From: Eubacterium sp.
GTDB lineage: Bacteria > Bacillota > Clostridia > Oscillospirales > Acutalibacteraceae
Assembly: GCA_017450645.1 (NCBI GenBank)
Contig: JAFSTE010000031.1
Span: forward strand, 19,967 to 83,966
Length of the DNA: 64,000 bases
Direction: 5' to 3'
The notes under the pieces were generated by a model. The model was not told the DNA's origin. It made no database searches and saw only the letters and a program-made list of their open reading frames with translations. A program made the position numbers and the translations under genes. Below are positions 41,252 to 50,875 of this stretch, in pieces (the first letter of the stretch is position 1; each line of letters begins with the position of its first letter).

Positions 41252-42565
41252 TTATTTAACAATAATTCTACTGCTCTTTTTTATGTTACTAGGCTTGCCC
41301 GTGTAAGAAACAGTATATTTGTATGTTCCCTTTTTATTAAGGTTTTTAATCTTAAATGTTGCAACGCCCTTACTGTTTGTTTTTGCAGTATAGGTCTTGC
41401 CTCTAACCTTAAGCTTAAGCTTTTTGCCTTTAGCAGCTTTTCTGTCTATCTTAAGCGTAATAGGAATCTTCTTAACCTTAGTCTTAACCTTAAAGGTCTT
41501 CTTTACGAGCTTAATCGTAATAGAAAGTATCTTTTTATTATACTGAGCGGTACAGGTTGCGTTACCGGTTTCGCTGTCAATTTTAACGTTCCAGCCCTTG
41601 AAGGTGTACTTATATGTATCGTCCTTCGGTCTTATTGGAGTAGAGCCCTTGTATTCAAGCTTTTGAGTTACGGGTACATCCTTATCTACTCTGAGCACCT
41701 TACCGTTATAGTTTTTCCAGGTAACCGTGCGGGTTCTTACCTTCTTGGTAAACTGTGCAACATAAGTAGTGTTTTTAGTAATCGGGCCTTCCTTGGGTGA
41801 CCAGCCGGTAAAGGTATAAACATAAGTAGAGTCAAAAGGCATTTCCGGGTTAGAAGTACCGGGATAATGAACGGTTGTGCCCTCGTCTACATTAGTCATT
41901 TTTGCAAGGAGTTTGCCGTCGGGCAAGGTCCACTTAACGGTATAGGTATTAGTAATCGGCTTGTCTTTATAAACAACATTAATAAGACCTACATCTAAAA
42001 AGCAGTCGCCTAAAGAGATACCCATTTCGGTAATCCCTTCGTCAATAGCTTCTTCGGACGGATAAACGGTATGTGTATCCACAATATAGTATAAGTCCGG
42101 CGTTTTATCGGAATCGATATCAATATATCCGTCAAAGCCGGTAGTCTCTTTATCAAGGTCGCCGCCGCTGATAAACTCAAGCATTACATTAAAGAGATAT
42201 TCGCCGACATCCTCAATGCCGTCCCTTAAATCGATATTATAGTCGATTTTATCGTCGTAAACTGCCGAGAAGTGTACATCGTGCGCAGGCATAACAAACG
42301 AGTTGTTGTCGCTAATTTGAACATCGGTTTCCTCGCAGGTAAATCCGCTTATATACTTACCTTCAGGTGCAGTAATAGCACTGAGATAAAGCAGTGCGCC
42401 TTCTTCGGCGCCTGAATAAGCGTGAACGAAATCATCAGTAGCGAAGCAGCCGGTACATTCAATATTGTAATAAGTCGTAGCAGAAGCGTTAAAACCGAAG
42501 CCGAAAAGACTTGTCACAATCATAACAAATGAGAGTAAAAGACTAATAGATTTTTTGTTATTCAT
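41252..42565 (-). CDS. Secreted protein with InlB B-repeat-like modules
   Basis: A 437-residue protein with a signal peptide (lysines, then SLLLSFVMIVTSLFGFGFNASA). Two modules near residues 210-345 have the beta-grasp B-repeat pattern, e.g. YTVKWTLPDGKLL, YTFTGWSPKEGPITKNTTY and VTWKNYNGKVLRVDK. The last 90 residues are a Lys-rich Ig/bacterial-surface-like domain (GKTYTAKTNSKGVATFKIK). No sortase motif or dockerin. Probably a cell-surface or extracellular adhesive protein. Confidence 0.8.
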   Translation of the reverse strand: MNNKKSISLLLSFVMIVTSLFGFGFNASATTYYNIECTGCFATDDFVHAYSGAEEGALLYLSAITAPEGKYISGFTCEETDVQISDNNSFVMPAHDVHFSAVYDDKIDYNIDLRDGIEDVGEYLFNVMLEFISGGDLDKETTGFDGYIDIDSDKTPDLYYIVDTHTVYPSEEAIDEGITEMGISLGDCFLDVGLINVVYKDKPITNTYTVKWTLPDGKLLAKMTNVDEGTTVHYPGTSNPEMPFDSTYVYTFTGWSPKEGPITKNTTYVAQFTKKVRTRTVTWKNYNGKVLRVDKDVPVTQKLEYKGSTPIRPKDDTYKYTFKGWNVKIDSETGNATCTAQYNKKILSITIKLVKKTFKVKTKVKKIPITLKIDRKAAKGKKLKLKVRGKTYTAKTNSKGVATFKIKNLNKKGTYKYTVSYTGKPSNIKKSSRIIVK

Positions 42566-42651
42566 AAAAAGCCCTCCTTTTTATACATATATTATAACAT
42601 AACATAAATGGACATTCAACCACAATTATTGATAAAAAATCAAAATTAATG

Positions 42652-42680
42652 TTGACTTTTATGATAAAATAGTGTAATAT
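42652..42680 (+). promoter_or_regulatory. tRNA-Trp promoter
   Basis: TTGACT, 17 bases, TAATAT (42675-42680), 27 bases before the tRNA. Confidence 0.65.
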
Positions 42681-42706
42681 AAATGAGCTTTGACAAGTAA
42701 ATACAC

Positions 42707-42782
42707 AGGGGTATAGCTCAGTTGGTAGAGCAGCGGTCTCCAAAACCGCGTGCCGAGGGTTCAAGTCCTTCTGCCCCTGCCA
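42707..42782 (+). tRNA. tRNA-Trp (CCA anticodon)
   Basis: A full cloverleaf of 76 bases: acceptor AGGGGTA pairs with TGCCCCT, anticodon loop CTCCAAA holds CCA, T-loop TTCAAGT, and the 3' CCA is encoded. Followed by a terminator and then a partial second copy of its 3' end. Confidence 0.97.
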
Positions 42783-42790
42783 AGGGAAAA

Positions 42791-42820
42791 CAAGATTACC
42801 GTAAGGTAATCTTGTTTTTG
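42791..42820 (+). terminator. Terminator after tRNA-Trp
   Basis: Perfect 10-bp stem (CAAGATTACC / GGTAATCTTG), GTAA loop, then TTTTT. Confidence 0.9.
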
Positions 42821-42821
42821 C

Positions 42822-42856
42822 TTCGTTTAGTTGAGAATAAAGTCCTTCTGCTCCGG
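42822..42856 (+). repeat. Degenerate second copy of the tRNA-Trp 3' end
   Basis: AAGTCCTTCTGC, present in tRNA-Trp at 42764-42775, recurs at 42840-42851 followed by a degenerate TCCGG instead of CCCTGCCA. It is preceded by TTCGTTTAGTTGAGAA, which also precedes the tRNA-Met 3' copy as TTCGTTAGTTGAGAA. Confidence 0.65.
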
Positions 42857-42908
42857 TAAATTAAAATTTTACAAATTTTTTATAGTTATCTAAAAATTAA
42901 AATTCGGG

Positions 42909-42937
42909 TTGAATTAATCTATAATTTGTGTTATATT
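42909..42937 (+). promoter_or_regulatory. Promoter of the hydrogenase-maturation operon
   Basis: TTGAAT (42909-42914), 17 bases, TATATT (42932-42937), then a leader of about 95 bases. Confidence 0.55.
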
Positions 42938-42993
42938 ATTATCAATCTAACGGAAAGTTAACTAACCGAAAGATGGACGAATACTAACTATCG

Positions 42994-43022
42994 CCGCATC
43001 CTTTGGGTGCGGTAATTTTTTT
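42994..43022 (+). terminator. Terminator-like hairpin in the leader of the hyd operon
   Basis: Eight-bp stem (CCGCATCC / GGGTGCGG, one wobble), TTT loop, then AATTTTTTT ending two bases before the ribosome site of the first gene. With the 50-base leader in front it could be an attenuator; I do not recognise a riboswitch class. Confidence 0.6.
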
Positions 43023-43036
43023 GAAAGGAAAAGATT

Positions 43037-43282
43037 ATGAACACAAGAGTTGCAATTATAGGTATTATTGTAGAAAAAAAGGATAGCGTAAACGAGCTGA
43101 ACAATCTGCTGTCGGAGTACGGCGATTATATTATCGGCAGAATGGGTATCCCCTACGATAAGAAAAATGTAAACTGCATTACAGTAGTTCTCGACGCCGA
43201 AAACGATATTATTAACACCCTTTGCGGTAAAATCGGCAAGATTGACGGCGTAACTTCCAAGGCTGCGTTCAGTAATGTATAA
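43037..43282 (+). CDS. TM1266-family putative regulator of the iron-only hydrogenase system
   Basis: An 81-residue ACT/NikR-C-like domain protein (TRVAIIGIIVEKKDSVNELNNLL split over its first strand and helix, then YGDYIIGRMGIPYDKKNVNCI and VLDAENDIINTLCGKIG). Families of this type sit at the head of hydE-hydG-hydF clusters and are annotated as putative hydrogenase regulators. It lacks a DNA-binding domain. AAAGGA precedes the ATG; its end overlaps hydE by eight bases. Confidence 0.85.
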   Translation: MNTRVAIIGIIVEKKDSVNELNNLLSEYGDYIIGRMGIPYDKKNVNCITVVLDAENDIINTLCGKIGKIDGVTSKAAFSNV

Positions 43283-44318
43283 ACAGCTCATTGACAAGCT
43301 CGAAAAGCAACACGCACTATCTAAAGACGAATACTTAACGCTGATTAAAAACCGGGACAAGTGTCGCGAGTACATCAGCGAGCGCGCTTCGTTTGTAAGA
43401 AACAAAGTATACTCTAATAAGGTATTTATACGCGGGCTAATCGAGATATCCAACTACTGCAAAAACGACTGCTACTACTGCGGAATAAGACGCTCTAACG
43501 CTAATGTAAGCCGTTACAGACTCAGCGAGGACGAGATTATCTCCTGCGCTGACGAGGGGTATAAGCTCGGCTTCAGGACCTTTGTGCTGCAGGGCGGCGA
43601 GGACAGCCATTTTACGGACGAGGTTTTATGCAGAGTAATCAGCGAAATCAAGTCGCGCCATCCCGACTGCGCTGTAACGCTCTCACTCGGAGAACGCTCT
43701 TACGAGAGCTACAAGGCGCTTAGAGAAGCGGGCGCTGACAGATATCTTTTGCGTCACGAAACGGCGGACTGCGAGCATTACGCAAAGCTGCATCCAAAAG
43801 AAATGGATTTCTTTACGCGTATTAGATGCATCGAGGATTTAAAGAGCCTCGGCTATCAGGCAGGCGTCGGTTTTATGGTGGGCTCACCCTACCAGACGCT
43901 CGAAAATCTTGCGGACGAGATGCTGTTTTTAATTCAGACTAAGCCGCAGATGGTCGGCATAGGACCGTTTATTTCGCACAGCGACACACCGTTTAAGGAT
44001 AAAGAAAGCGGTACTGCGGAGCTTACAACCTTTATGCTCTCGCTGATAAGGCTTACGCTGCCTGATGTGCTGCTTCCGGCGACAACGGCGCTCGGCACAA
44101 TAGACCCTATGGGCAGGGAAAAAGGTATTATGGCAGGCGCTAATGTACTTATGCCAAACCTTTCCCCCGTTGCCGTGCGCAAAAAATACGAGCTGTACGA
44201 CAACAAAATCTGCACCGGCGAGGAAGCGGCGCAGTGTATTGAATGTTTAAAAAACAGAGTTAAAACTACAGGCTGTGAAATCACAATCGACAGAGGTGAC
44301 TATAAATATGAAATATGA
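43275..44318 (+). CDS. hydE: [FeFe]-hydrogenase H-cluster radical-SAM maturase HydE
   Basis: Helps build the dithiomethylamine-bridged diiron subcluster. The 347-residue protein has the radical-SAM motif CKNDCYYCGIRR, the GGED and SLGER motifs (VLQGGEDS, TLSLGER) and YLLRHET. It overlaps TM1266 and hydG at its two ends, so the operon is tightly coupled. Confidence 0.95.
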   Translation: MYKQLIDKLEKQHALSKDEYLTLIKNRDKCREYISERASFVRNKVYSNKVFIRGLIEISNYCKNDCYYCGIRRSNANVSRYRLSEDEIISCADEGYKLGFRTFVLQGGEDSHFTDEVLCRVISEIKSRHPDCAVTLSLGERSYESYKALREAGADRYLLRHETADCEHYAKLHPKEMDFFTRIRCIEDLKSLGYQAGVGFMVGSPYQTLENLADEMLFLIQTKPQMVGIGPFISHSDTPFKDKESGTAELTTFMLSLIRLTLPDVLLPATTALGTIDPMGREKGIMAGANVLMPNLSPVAVRKKYELYDNKICTGEEAAQCIECLKNRVKTTGCEITIDRGDYKYEI

Positions 44319-45726
44319 TGTAAAGTCGATGAAAGCCGAGGAGTTCATCAACGACGGTGAAATCCTCGATACAATAGCTTACGCTAAAGCGCACAAGGAC
44401 GATATGGCGCTTATCGACGAGATTATAGAAAAGGCTAAGCTCAGAAAAGGGCTTACCCACAGAGAAGCAAGCGTACTTCTCGCGTGTGACGATGAGGACA
44501 AGGTAAACGAGATTTACGACCTTGCAGAGCAGATTAAAAAGGACTTTTACGGAAACAGAATTGTTCTCTTTGCTCCGCTTTACCTCAGTAACTACTGCGT
44601 TAACGGCTGTCTTTACTGCCCGTACCACGCTAAGAATAAGACTATCCCGAGGAAGAAGCTGACTCAGGAGGAGGTTAAAAAAGAGGTAATCGCCCTTCAG
44701 GATATGGGACACAAGCGTCTTGCTATCGAAGCCGGCGAGGACCCCGTTAACAACCCGATTGAGTACATACTCGACTGTATTAAAACAATCTACTCCATTA
44801 AGCACAAAAACGGCGCTATAAGGCGCGTTAATGTAAACATAGCGGCTACAACCATTGAGAATTATAAAAAGCTTAAGGACGCGGGTATCGGCACATACAT
44901 TCTCTTCCAGGAAACTTATAACAAAAAGAACTATGAGTACCTCCACCCGACAGGACCTAAGCACAACTACGACTACCACACCGAAGCTATGGACAGAGCT
45001 ATGGAGGGCGGTATCGACGATGTAGGTATCGGCGTACTGTTCGGTCTTGATAACTACGAGTACGAATTCGCAGGACTTCTTATGCACGCCGAGCATCTCG
45101 AAGCTGTACACGGCGTAGGTCCGCACACAATCTCCGTACCGCGCGTTAAGCACGCGGACGACATCGACCCCGACGAGTTTGACAACTCGCTGAGCGACGA
45201 GATGTTCTGCAAGATTGCGGCGATTATCAGGATTGCCGTACCGTACACAGGTATGATTATCTCCACGCGAGAAAATCAGGAAGTAAGGGAAAAGATTATC
45301 CGTCTCGGCGTTAGCCAGATTAGCGGCGGTTCGAGGACCTCGGTAGGCGGTTACACAGAAAAAGAGAGACCGCACGACACTGAGCAGTTCGATGTTTCCG
45401 ATAACAGAACGCTCGACGAGGTCGTAAACTGGCTTATGCGAAACGACTACATACCCTCCTTCTGCACCGCGTGCTACCGCGAGGGCAGGACCGGCGACAG
45501 GTTTATGGCGCTTTGTAAGTCGGGTCAGATTCAAAACTGCTGCCACCCCAACGCGCTTATGACGCTTAAGGAATTCCTTATGGACTACGCAAGCGAGGAC
45601 ACGAGGAAAATCGGCGAAGAAATGATACAAAAAGAAATCGGCACAATTCCTAAGGAAAAGGTGCGCGAGATAGTAAAGGAACGCCTTGTTAAGATAGAAA
45701 ACGGCGACAGAGACTTTAGATTTTAG
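44308..45726 (+). CDS. hydG: [FeFe]-hydrogenase H-cluster radical-SAM maturase HydG
   Basis: Cleaves tyrosine to give the CO and CN ligands of the H-cluster. About 472 residues: radical-SAM motif CVNGCLYCPYH and the C-terminal cluster motif CTACYREGRTGDRFMALC with NCCHPN after it, which distinguish HydG from ThiH. ATG at 44308 (after AGAGGTGA) is preferred over an in-frame start eleven codons earlier within hydE. Confidence 0.96.
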   Translation: MKYDVKSMKAEEFINDGEILDTIAYAKAHKDDMALIDEIIEKAKLRKGLTHREASVLLACDDEDKVNEIYDLAEQIKKDFYGNRIVLFAPLYLSNYCVNGCLYCPYHAKNKTIPRKKLTQEEVKKEVIALQDMGHKRLAIEAGEDPVNNPIEYILDCIKTIYSIKHKNGAIRRVNVNIAATTIENYKKLKDAGIGTYILFQETYNKKNYEYLHPTGPKHNYDYHTEAMDRAMEGGIDDVGIGVLFGLDNYEYEFAGLLMHAEHLEAVHGVGPHTISVPRVKHADDIDPDEFDNSLSDEMFCKIAAIIRIAVPYTGMIISTRENQEVREKIIRLGVSQISGGSRTSVGGYTEKERPHDTEQFDVSDNRTLDEVVNWLMRNDYIPSFCTACYREGRTGDRFMALCKSGQIQNCCHPNALMTLKEFLMDYASEDTRKIGEEMIQKEIGTIPKEKVREIVKERLVKIENGDRDFRF

Positions 45727-45734
45727 GTGATAAT

Positions 45735-46910
45735 ATGGGACTTAATTCCACCCCGAGCGCCGAGAGGATACACATAGGCTTTTACGGTTTAAGAAACGCC
45801 GGTAAGAGCTCGCTCGTTAACAGAATTACTAATCAGGATATGTCCGTAGTAAGCGAGGTTAAGGGCACTACGACCGACGCCGTTAAAAAGTCTATGGAGC
45901 TACTTCCGCTCGGTCCGGTAGTTATTATCGACACACCGGGTTACGACGACGAGGGCAAGCTCGGCGAGCTTAGGATTAACAGCACTAAAAAGGTGCTTAA
46001 TTCCTGCGACATAGCGGTTTTAGTTACCGAAAACACTGTTCTTAACGACACCGAAAATGAGCTTATAGGCATATTTAAAAGCAGGGCTATCCCCTATCTT
46101 ATTGCCCATAACAAGAGCGATTTAAACGGCTTTGAGGCTAACACAAAGACCGAGATTTATGTCAGTTCAACCGAGAATAAGGGTATTAACGAGCTTAAAG
46201 AAGCGATTACAAACAATGTGAACATCAAGGCTAAGACCGTTCGCTTTGTTGCAGATTTTGTAAAGCGCGGCGATGTTGCAGTCCTCGTTACACCGATTGA
46301 CGAGTCTGCGCCTAAAGGGCGTATGATTTTACCGCAGCAGCAGGCAATAAGAGATCTACTCGACGCTAACGCAGTAGCTATTGTAACGCAGGTTGAGGAG
46401 CTAAGCGTTACGCTAAACAAGCTAAGCGAGCCCCCTGCCCTTGTTGTTACTGACTCGCAGGCGTTTGCAAAGGTTATGAAAATCGTTCCCGACTCAATAC
46501 CGCTTACCTCGTTTTCAATCCTTATGGCGCGGTACAAAGGATTTCTGACCTCTGCGCTTAAAGGAGCAAATGAGATTGACAATCTGCAAAACGGAGCAAA
46601 GATTTTGATTTGCGAGGGCTGCACGCACCACAGACAATGTGAGGATATAGGAACTGTCAAGCTGCCTAACTGGCTTAGGGATTACACTAAAAAAGAGCTT
46701 AATTTTGAGTTTACATCAGGTCACGCGTTTCCCGATAACCTCAGCGAATACGACCTTATTATCCACTGCGGCGGATGTATGTTAAACGATAACGAAATGA
46801 AAAGCAGGCTCGATACTGCCGAAGCTGCTGGCGTACCTATAACGAACTACGGCACCGCGATTGCTCACATTAACGGCATACTAAAGCGCAGCACAGAAAT
46901 GATTAAATAA
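45735..46910 (+). CDS. hydF: [FeFe]-hydrogenase maturation GTPase HydF
   Basis: Scaffold GTPase that carries the diiron precursor to HydA. The 391-residue protein has Walker A GLRNAGKSS, DTPGYDDEG, HNKSD, a middle dimerisation region and the iron-sulfur ligands CEGCTHHRQCE and HCGGCML. Last gene of the maturation operon. The hydrogenase structural gene hydA is not in the window. Confidence 0.96.
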   Translation: MGLNSTPSAERIHIGFYGLRNAGKSSLVNRITNQDMSVVSEVKGTTTDAVKKSMELLPLGPVVIIDTPGYDDEGKLGELRINSTKKVLNSCDIAVLVTENTVLNDTENELIGIFKSRAIPYLIAHNKSDLNGFEANTKTEIYVSSTENKGINELKEAITNNVNIKAKTVRFVADFVKRGDVAVLVTPIDESAPKGRMILPQQQAIRDLLDANAVAIVTQVEELSVTLNKLSEPPALVVTDSQAFAKVMKIVPDSIPLTSFSILMARYKGFLTSALKGANEIDNLQNGAKILICEGCTHHRQCEDIGTVKLPNWLRDYTKKELNFEFTSGHAFPDNLSEYDLIIHCGGCMLNDNEMKSRLDTAEAAGVPITNYGTAIAHINGILKRSTEMIK

Positions 46911-46919
46911 CAAAAAAAG

Positions 46920-46951
46920 ACTCACGCAAGTTTCCTTGCGTGAGCTTTTTT
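46920..46951. terminator. Terminator between hydF and oppA
   Basis: Perfect 10-bp stem (CTCACGCAAG / CTTGCGTGAG), TTTC loop, then CTTTTTTA; A-run in front, so bidirectional action is possible for the convergent oppA. Confidence 0.9.
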
Positions 46952-46985
46952 ATTCCGTTAATTGTAGCTTAGTAATTAATCAGAA

Positions 46986-48821
46986 TTATTCGCTGATTTC
47001 GCAGTACATAAAGTACTTGTAACCAAGAGGACTTGTAAAGAAGCCGCTTACAGAAGAATCAAGCATATACTGGTCAGTGTAGTAGTAAATCGGGCAGATA
47101 CAGCCTGTAGCCATAATCATATCCTCTGCCATATGCATCATCTTATATCTCTTTTCGGTGTCTGTGCAAGTCTTAATTCTTGAAATAAGAACATCATAAG
47201 TCTCAGCCCATGTGCCCTTTTCAACCTTATCCTCGTAGCCGAGTGAAGTAAGGTCAAGGCTGTAATACTTAACATCCTTATAGTCGCCCTTACCGAACTG
47301 GCTGTCGTTGTTACCCGAAGAGGTTGTCCACATATCAAGGAATGAAATCGGGTCGTTGTAGTCAGCAAGCCAACCGTTACGAGTAACAGTGTAGTCGCCG
47401 TTCTTTCTTGTCTGAAGAAGTGTAGCCCATTCCTGGTTCTCGAGCTTCATCTCGATACCGATATTAGCAAATACGCTCTGGATGTACTCAGCGATAGCCT
47501 TATGGGTTTCGTCAGTATTGTAGAGGTAAGTAATGCTCGGGAAGTTAGTGAACTTGCCTGATGCCTCGTCAAACTTGTAGTACTTCTTAAGAGTTTCCAT
47601 AGCGGAATCTGTGTTAGCCTTGTATGAATCAGGGTTAACATCAAAGTAACCGTCGAACTTGTCGCTTACGCCTGTGTTCTTGCAGAACTCAGTCTTGCCG
47701 TCAGCGTCTGTAAGACCTGAACCTACGAATGTAGAAGCAGGAATTTCACCGCCCTGTGAAATATCGTTAGCGATATGTGTACGGTCGATGAGGAGTCCGA
47801 GAGCCTGCTTAATTTCAGCCTGAGCATTAGCAGCCTCTTCGCCCTTGAGGTCAGTGTCCTCGGGAAGAATGTTCTCGTTGATGTTCCAGCATACATAGTA
47901 TGTGCCGAGCTGACCAACGTTGTAGAACTCGTCCTTGAACTCGTTCTTGATTGATTCGATTTCGTTTGTCGGAATGTTGTCGATGAACTTCCACTCGCCG
48001 TTCTTGAAGTTAGCAAGCATATTGTTTGCGTCATCAGAAAGATAGAACTTAATCTCGTCCATCTTAATGCTGTCAGCGTCAACAAATTCTGCATTCTTTT
48101 CAAGAGTAATTACCGAGTTGTGTTCCCAAGCGGAGAGCTTATAAGCACCGTTAGATACATATGAGCTCGGGTCTGTTGCCCAGGAGTCGTTGGATACAAC
48201 GTCCTCGCGTACAGGGAAATATGTCGGGAATGCGAGAAGCTCATTCCAGTAAGGAACTGCATTAGCAAGAGTAACTTCGATAGTCTTGTCGTCCTTAGCT
48301 ACAACATTAAGCTTAGCGTCAGGATTAACAGGCTTTTCGTTTTCGTCAACTTCTGTAACCTTATCATAGCCGTCAACTACGTCGAACATATAACCATAGT
48401 CAGCAGCAAGGTCAAGAGAAGCAGCTCTCTGCCATGCGAATACAAAGTCGTTAGCTGTAACAGGCTGACCGTCTGACCACTTAAGACCGTCCTTAAGTGT
48501 GTAGGTGTAAGTTACAGTACCGTCTTCGTTTTCCTTACCCTCAGGAAGCTCAGTTGCTGCGTCAGCTACTACTTCAAGCTTACCGTCTTCAGTCTGCTGC
48601 CATTTAGCAAGACCTGAGAAAAGGTGTGTAAGAAGTGTAGCGCCGTCAACTGCTGAGTTAAGAGCAGGGTCGATTGTGTCCGGCTCAGATGCCAGACATA
48701 CTGAAATTGAAGTCTTTTCAGCCTTCTTTGTGTCGTCCTTACCGCCATTTGAGCAAGCAGCAAAGCTGAGAACTACAAATACTACAGCAAGTACAACAGC
48801 CATGATTCTTTTCATTTTCAT
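46986..48821 (-). CDS. oppA: Oligopeptide ABC transporter, substrate-binding lipoprotein
   Basis: A 611-residue extracellular solute-binding protein of family 5. A lipoprotein signal peptide ends in the lipobox SFAAC (Cys23), followed by a GGKDD linker; then TSISVCLASEPDTIDPALNS and LKWSDGQPVTANDFVFAWQR are typical for OppA. AAGGA precedes the ATG. Last gene of oppB-C-D-F-A. Confidence 0.93.
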   Translation of the reverse strand: MKMKRIMAVVLAVVFVVLSFAACSNGGKDDTKKAEKTSISVCLASEPDTIDPALNSAVDGATLLTHLFSGLAKWQQTEDGKLEVVADAATELPEGKENEDGTVTYTYTLKDGLKWSDGQPVTANDFVFAWQRAASLDLAADYGYMFDVVDGYDKVTEVDENEKPVNPDAKLNVVAKDDKTIEVTLANAVPYWNELLAFPTYFPVREDVVSNDSWATDPSSYVSNGAYKLSAWEHNSVITLEKNAEFVDADSIKMDEIKFYLSDDANNMLANFKNGEWKFIDNIPTNEIESIKNEFKDEFYNVGQLGTYYVCWNINENILPEDTDLKGEEAANAQAEIKQALGLLIDRTHIANDISQGGEIPASTFVGSGLTDADGKTEFCKNTGVSDKFDGYFDVNPDSYKANTDSAMETLKKYYKFDEASGKFTNFPSITYLYNTDETHKAIAEYIQSVFANIGIEMKLENQEWATLLQTRKNGDYTVTRNGWLADYNDPISFLDMWTTSSGNNDSQFGKGDYKDVKYYSLDLTSLGYEDKVEKGTWAETYDVLISRIKTCTDTEKRYKMMHMAEDMIMATGCICPIYYYTDQYMLDSSVSGFFTSPLGYKYFMYCEISE

Positions 48822-48867
48822 AGAACCATCCTTTCATATAATTTTACGCTAATGCGTAATTTACAAA

Positions 48868-49851
48868 TTAATCATTAATCTCCGCCACTCTGTGACAAGC
48901 AACAAAATGACCTTTGGAAATCTCTTCAAATGTCGGCATACTCTCGGAGCACTTGTCGCAAGCGTACTGACAGCGCGTTCTGAACGGACAGCCCGACGGA
49001 GCGTTAAGCGGGCTCGGAATGTCGCCCGTAAGCACAATACGCTTATTAGCTCTTGCAATCTTCGGGTCCGGAATTGGCACCGCCGAAAGAAGCGACTTTG
49101 AATACGGATGAAGCGGATTATTATAAATTTCCTCCGCGTCGGCAAGCTCAACGATATGACCGAGGTACATAACCGCAATTCTGTCCGAAATGTGGCGTAC
49201 TACAAGAAGGTCGTGAGCTATAAAGAGATATGTAAGTCCGAGCTTGTCCTGAAGCTCGTCGAACATATTAATTACCTGCGCCTGAATAGATACATCAAGA
49301 GCGGATACAGGCTCGTCGCAGACGATAAAATCGGGATTTACCGCAAGCGAACGGGCAATACCGATACGCTGTCTCTGACCGCCCGAAAATTCGTGAGCGT
49401 ACCTCGCAGCGTGCTCGCTGTTAAGACCTACATAATCCATAAACTGAAGAATTTTCTCTTCCCTCTCCTTTTTAGAAGAATAGAGCTTATGAACATCGAG
49501 CGGCTCGCCGATAATATCGGATACAGTCATGCGCGGGTTAAGCGATGAATACGGGTCCTGGAAAACCATAGTAGCTTTCTTACGGAACTCCTTAACATCC
49601 GAGCGTGATTTAATCTGTTTTCCGTTATACCAAATCTCGCCGCCCGTGGGCTTATAGAGATATAGAAGCGTTCTGCCAACAGTGGTTTTACCGCAGCCCG
49701 ACTCGCCTACAAGACCGAGCGTTTCACCCTTTTTAATATCGAACGAAACGCCGTCTACTGCTTTAAGCGGCGTGGATTTAAAGACGCCTGTGTTAATCGG
49801 GAAATACTCTTTTAAATCCTTTACTTCAATAAGCGGACGATTATCAGACAT
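48868..49851 (-). CDS. oppF: Oligopeptide ABC transporter ATP-binding protein OppF
   Basis: About 327 residues with Walker [10 protein letters not shown], signature [10 protein letters not shown], Walker [12 protein letters not shown] and the C-terminal oligopeptide-transporter domain with clustered cysteines ([14 protein letters not shown]), which can hold an iron-sulfur cluster. ATG at 49851 (MSDNRPL) is preferred over a start seven codons earlier; it overlaps oppD by eight bases. Confidence 0.94.
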   Translation of the reverse strand: MSDNRPLIEVKDLKEYFPINTGVFKSTPLKAVDGVSFDIKKGETLGLVGESGCGKTTVGRTLLYLYKPTGGEIWYNGKQIKSRSDVKEFRKKATMVFQDPYSSLNPRMTVSDIIGEPLDVHKLYSSKKEREEKILQFMDYVGLNSEHAARYAHEFSGGQRQRIGIARSLAVNPDFIVCDEPVSALDVSIQAQVINMFDELQDKLGLTYLFIAHDLLVVRHISDRIAVMYLGHIVELADAEEIYNNPLHPYSKSLLSAVPIPDPKIARANKRIVLTGDIPSPLNAPSGCPFRTRCQYACDKCSESMPTFEEISKGHFVACHRVAEIND

Positions 49852-50863
49852 CTTCCTCACCGCCTTCCTCATCGAGTACTATTTCACCGCTGTCAAGACC
49901 GTTTTTAATATTCATCCAGCAGGTAGCGGCGTGATTTTCGTTAATACGCATATACTCAGCCTTATGGTTGATACATATCTTCATAGCATTGTCGCATCTC
50001 GGTGCAAACGGGCATCCCTTCGGCATATTAAGAAGGTCAATGGGAGTACCTGTAATAGGATGAAGCTTGCTTCCGGCAGAACCTGCGGTAGGAATAGAGC
50101 GTAAAAGCCCTTTAGTGTATTCGTGACACGGGTTGTAGAAAATCTCGTCAGCTGTTCCCTGCTCACAGATAGAGCCTGCGTACATAACGATAATCTCGTC
50201 ACACATCTGAGCTACAACGCCGAGGTCGTGAGTAATCATAATAATCGCCATACCAAGCTCTTTCTGGAGGTTGGTCATAAGCTCGAGAATCTGCGCCTGG
50301 ATAGTTACATCGAGCGCCGTAGTAGGCTCGTCCGCGATAAGAATATCGGGCTCGCACGCAAGCGCCATAGCAATCATAATACGCTGACGCATACCGCCCG
50401 AATGCTCAAACGGATACTGCTTCATACGCTTTTCGGGCTCGTTGATATTAACAAGCCTCAGCATTTCAACAGCGCGTTCATACGCTTGTTTACGGTCGCG
50501 GTCAGTGTGAAGCATAATAGCTTCAATAAGCTGACGGCCGATAGTATATGTCGGGTTAAGCGAGGTCATAGGGTCCTGGAAAATTATCGAAATCTTATTA
50601 CCCCTGACGCCCTTCATAACCTTTTCGTCAGCGCCTACGAGCTCCTGTCCGTCGAGCTTTACTGAGCCGCCGACAATCTTACCGGTAGTCGCCAGAATCT
50701 GTAAAATCGAATAAGCCGTAACGGATTTACCCGAGCCTGACTCACCTACAATACCGAGCACCTTGCCTCTGTCAAGCGAAAACGAAACATCGTTTACCGC
50801 CCTTACCTCACCGACATCTGTGAAAAACGAGGTCTGAAGATTTTTAACTTCTAACAAAGCCAT
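49844..50863 (-). CDS. oppD: Oligopeptide ABC transporter ATP-binding protein OppD
   Basis: About 339 residues with Walker [10 protein letters not shown], signature [10 protein letters not shown], Walker [12 protein letters not shown] and the C-terminal [14 protein letters not shown] motif. An ATG at 50869 touches the AAGGAGGT site, so the ATG six bases further (50863) is the likely start. Confidence 0.94.
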   Translation of the reverse strand: MALLEVKNLQTSFFTDVGEVRAVNDVSFSLDRGKVLGIVGESGSGKSVTAYSILQILATTGKIVGGSVKLDGQELVGADEKVMKGVRGNKISIIFQDPMTSLNPTYTIGRQLIEAIMLHTDRDRKQAYERAVEMLRLVNINEPEKRMKQYPFEHSGGMRQRIMIAMALACEPDILIADEPTTALDVTIQAQILELMTNLQKELGMAIIMITHDLGVVAQMCDEIIVMYAGSICEQGTADEIFYNPCHEYTKGLLRSIPTAGSAGSKLHPITGTPIDLLNMPKGCPFAPRCDNAMKICINHKAEYMRINENHAATCWMNIKNGLDSGEIVLDEEGGEEDV

Positions 50864-50875
50864 ATTCATACCTCC

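Noticed and set aside
44281-45630. Long minus-strand open frame (449 codons) opposite hydG
   Set aside because: hydG is certain from its radical-SAM and C-terminal cysteine motifs. The opposite frame is a shadow of its codon use and has no recognisable domain or ribosome site.
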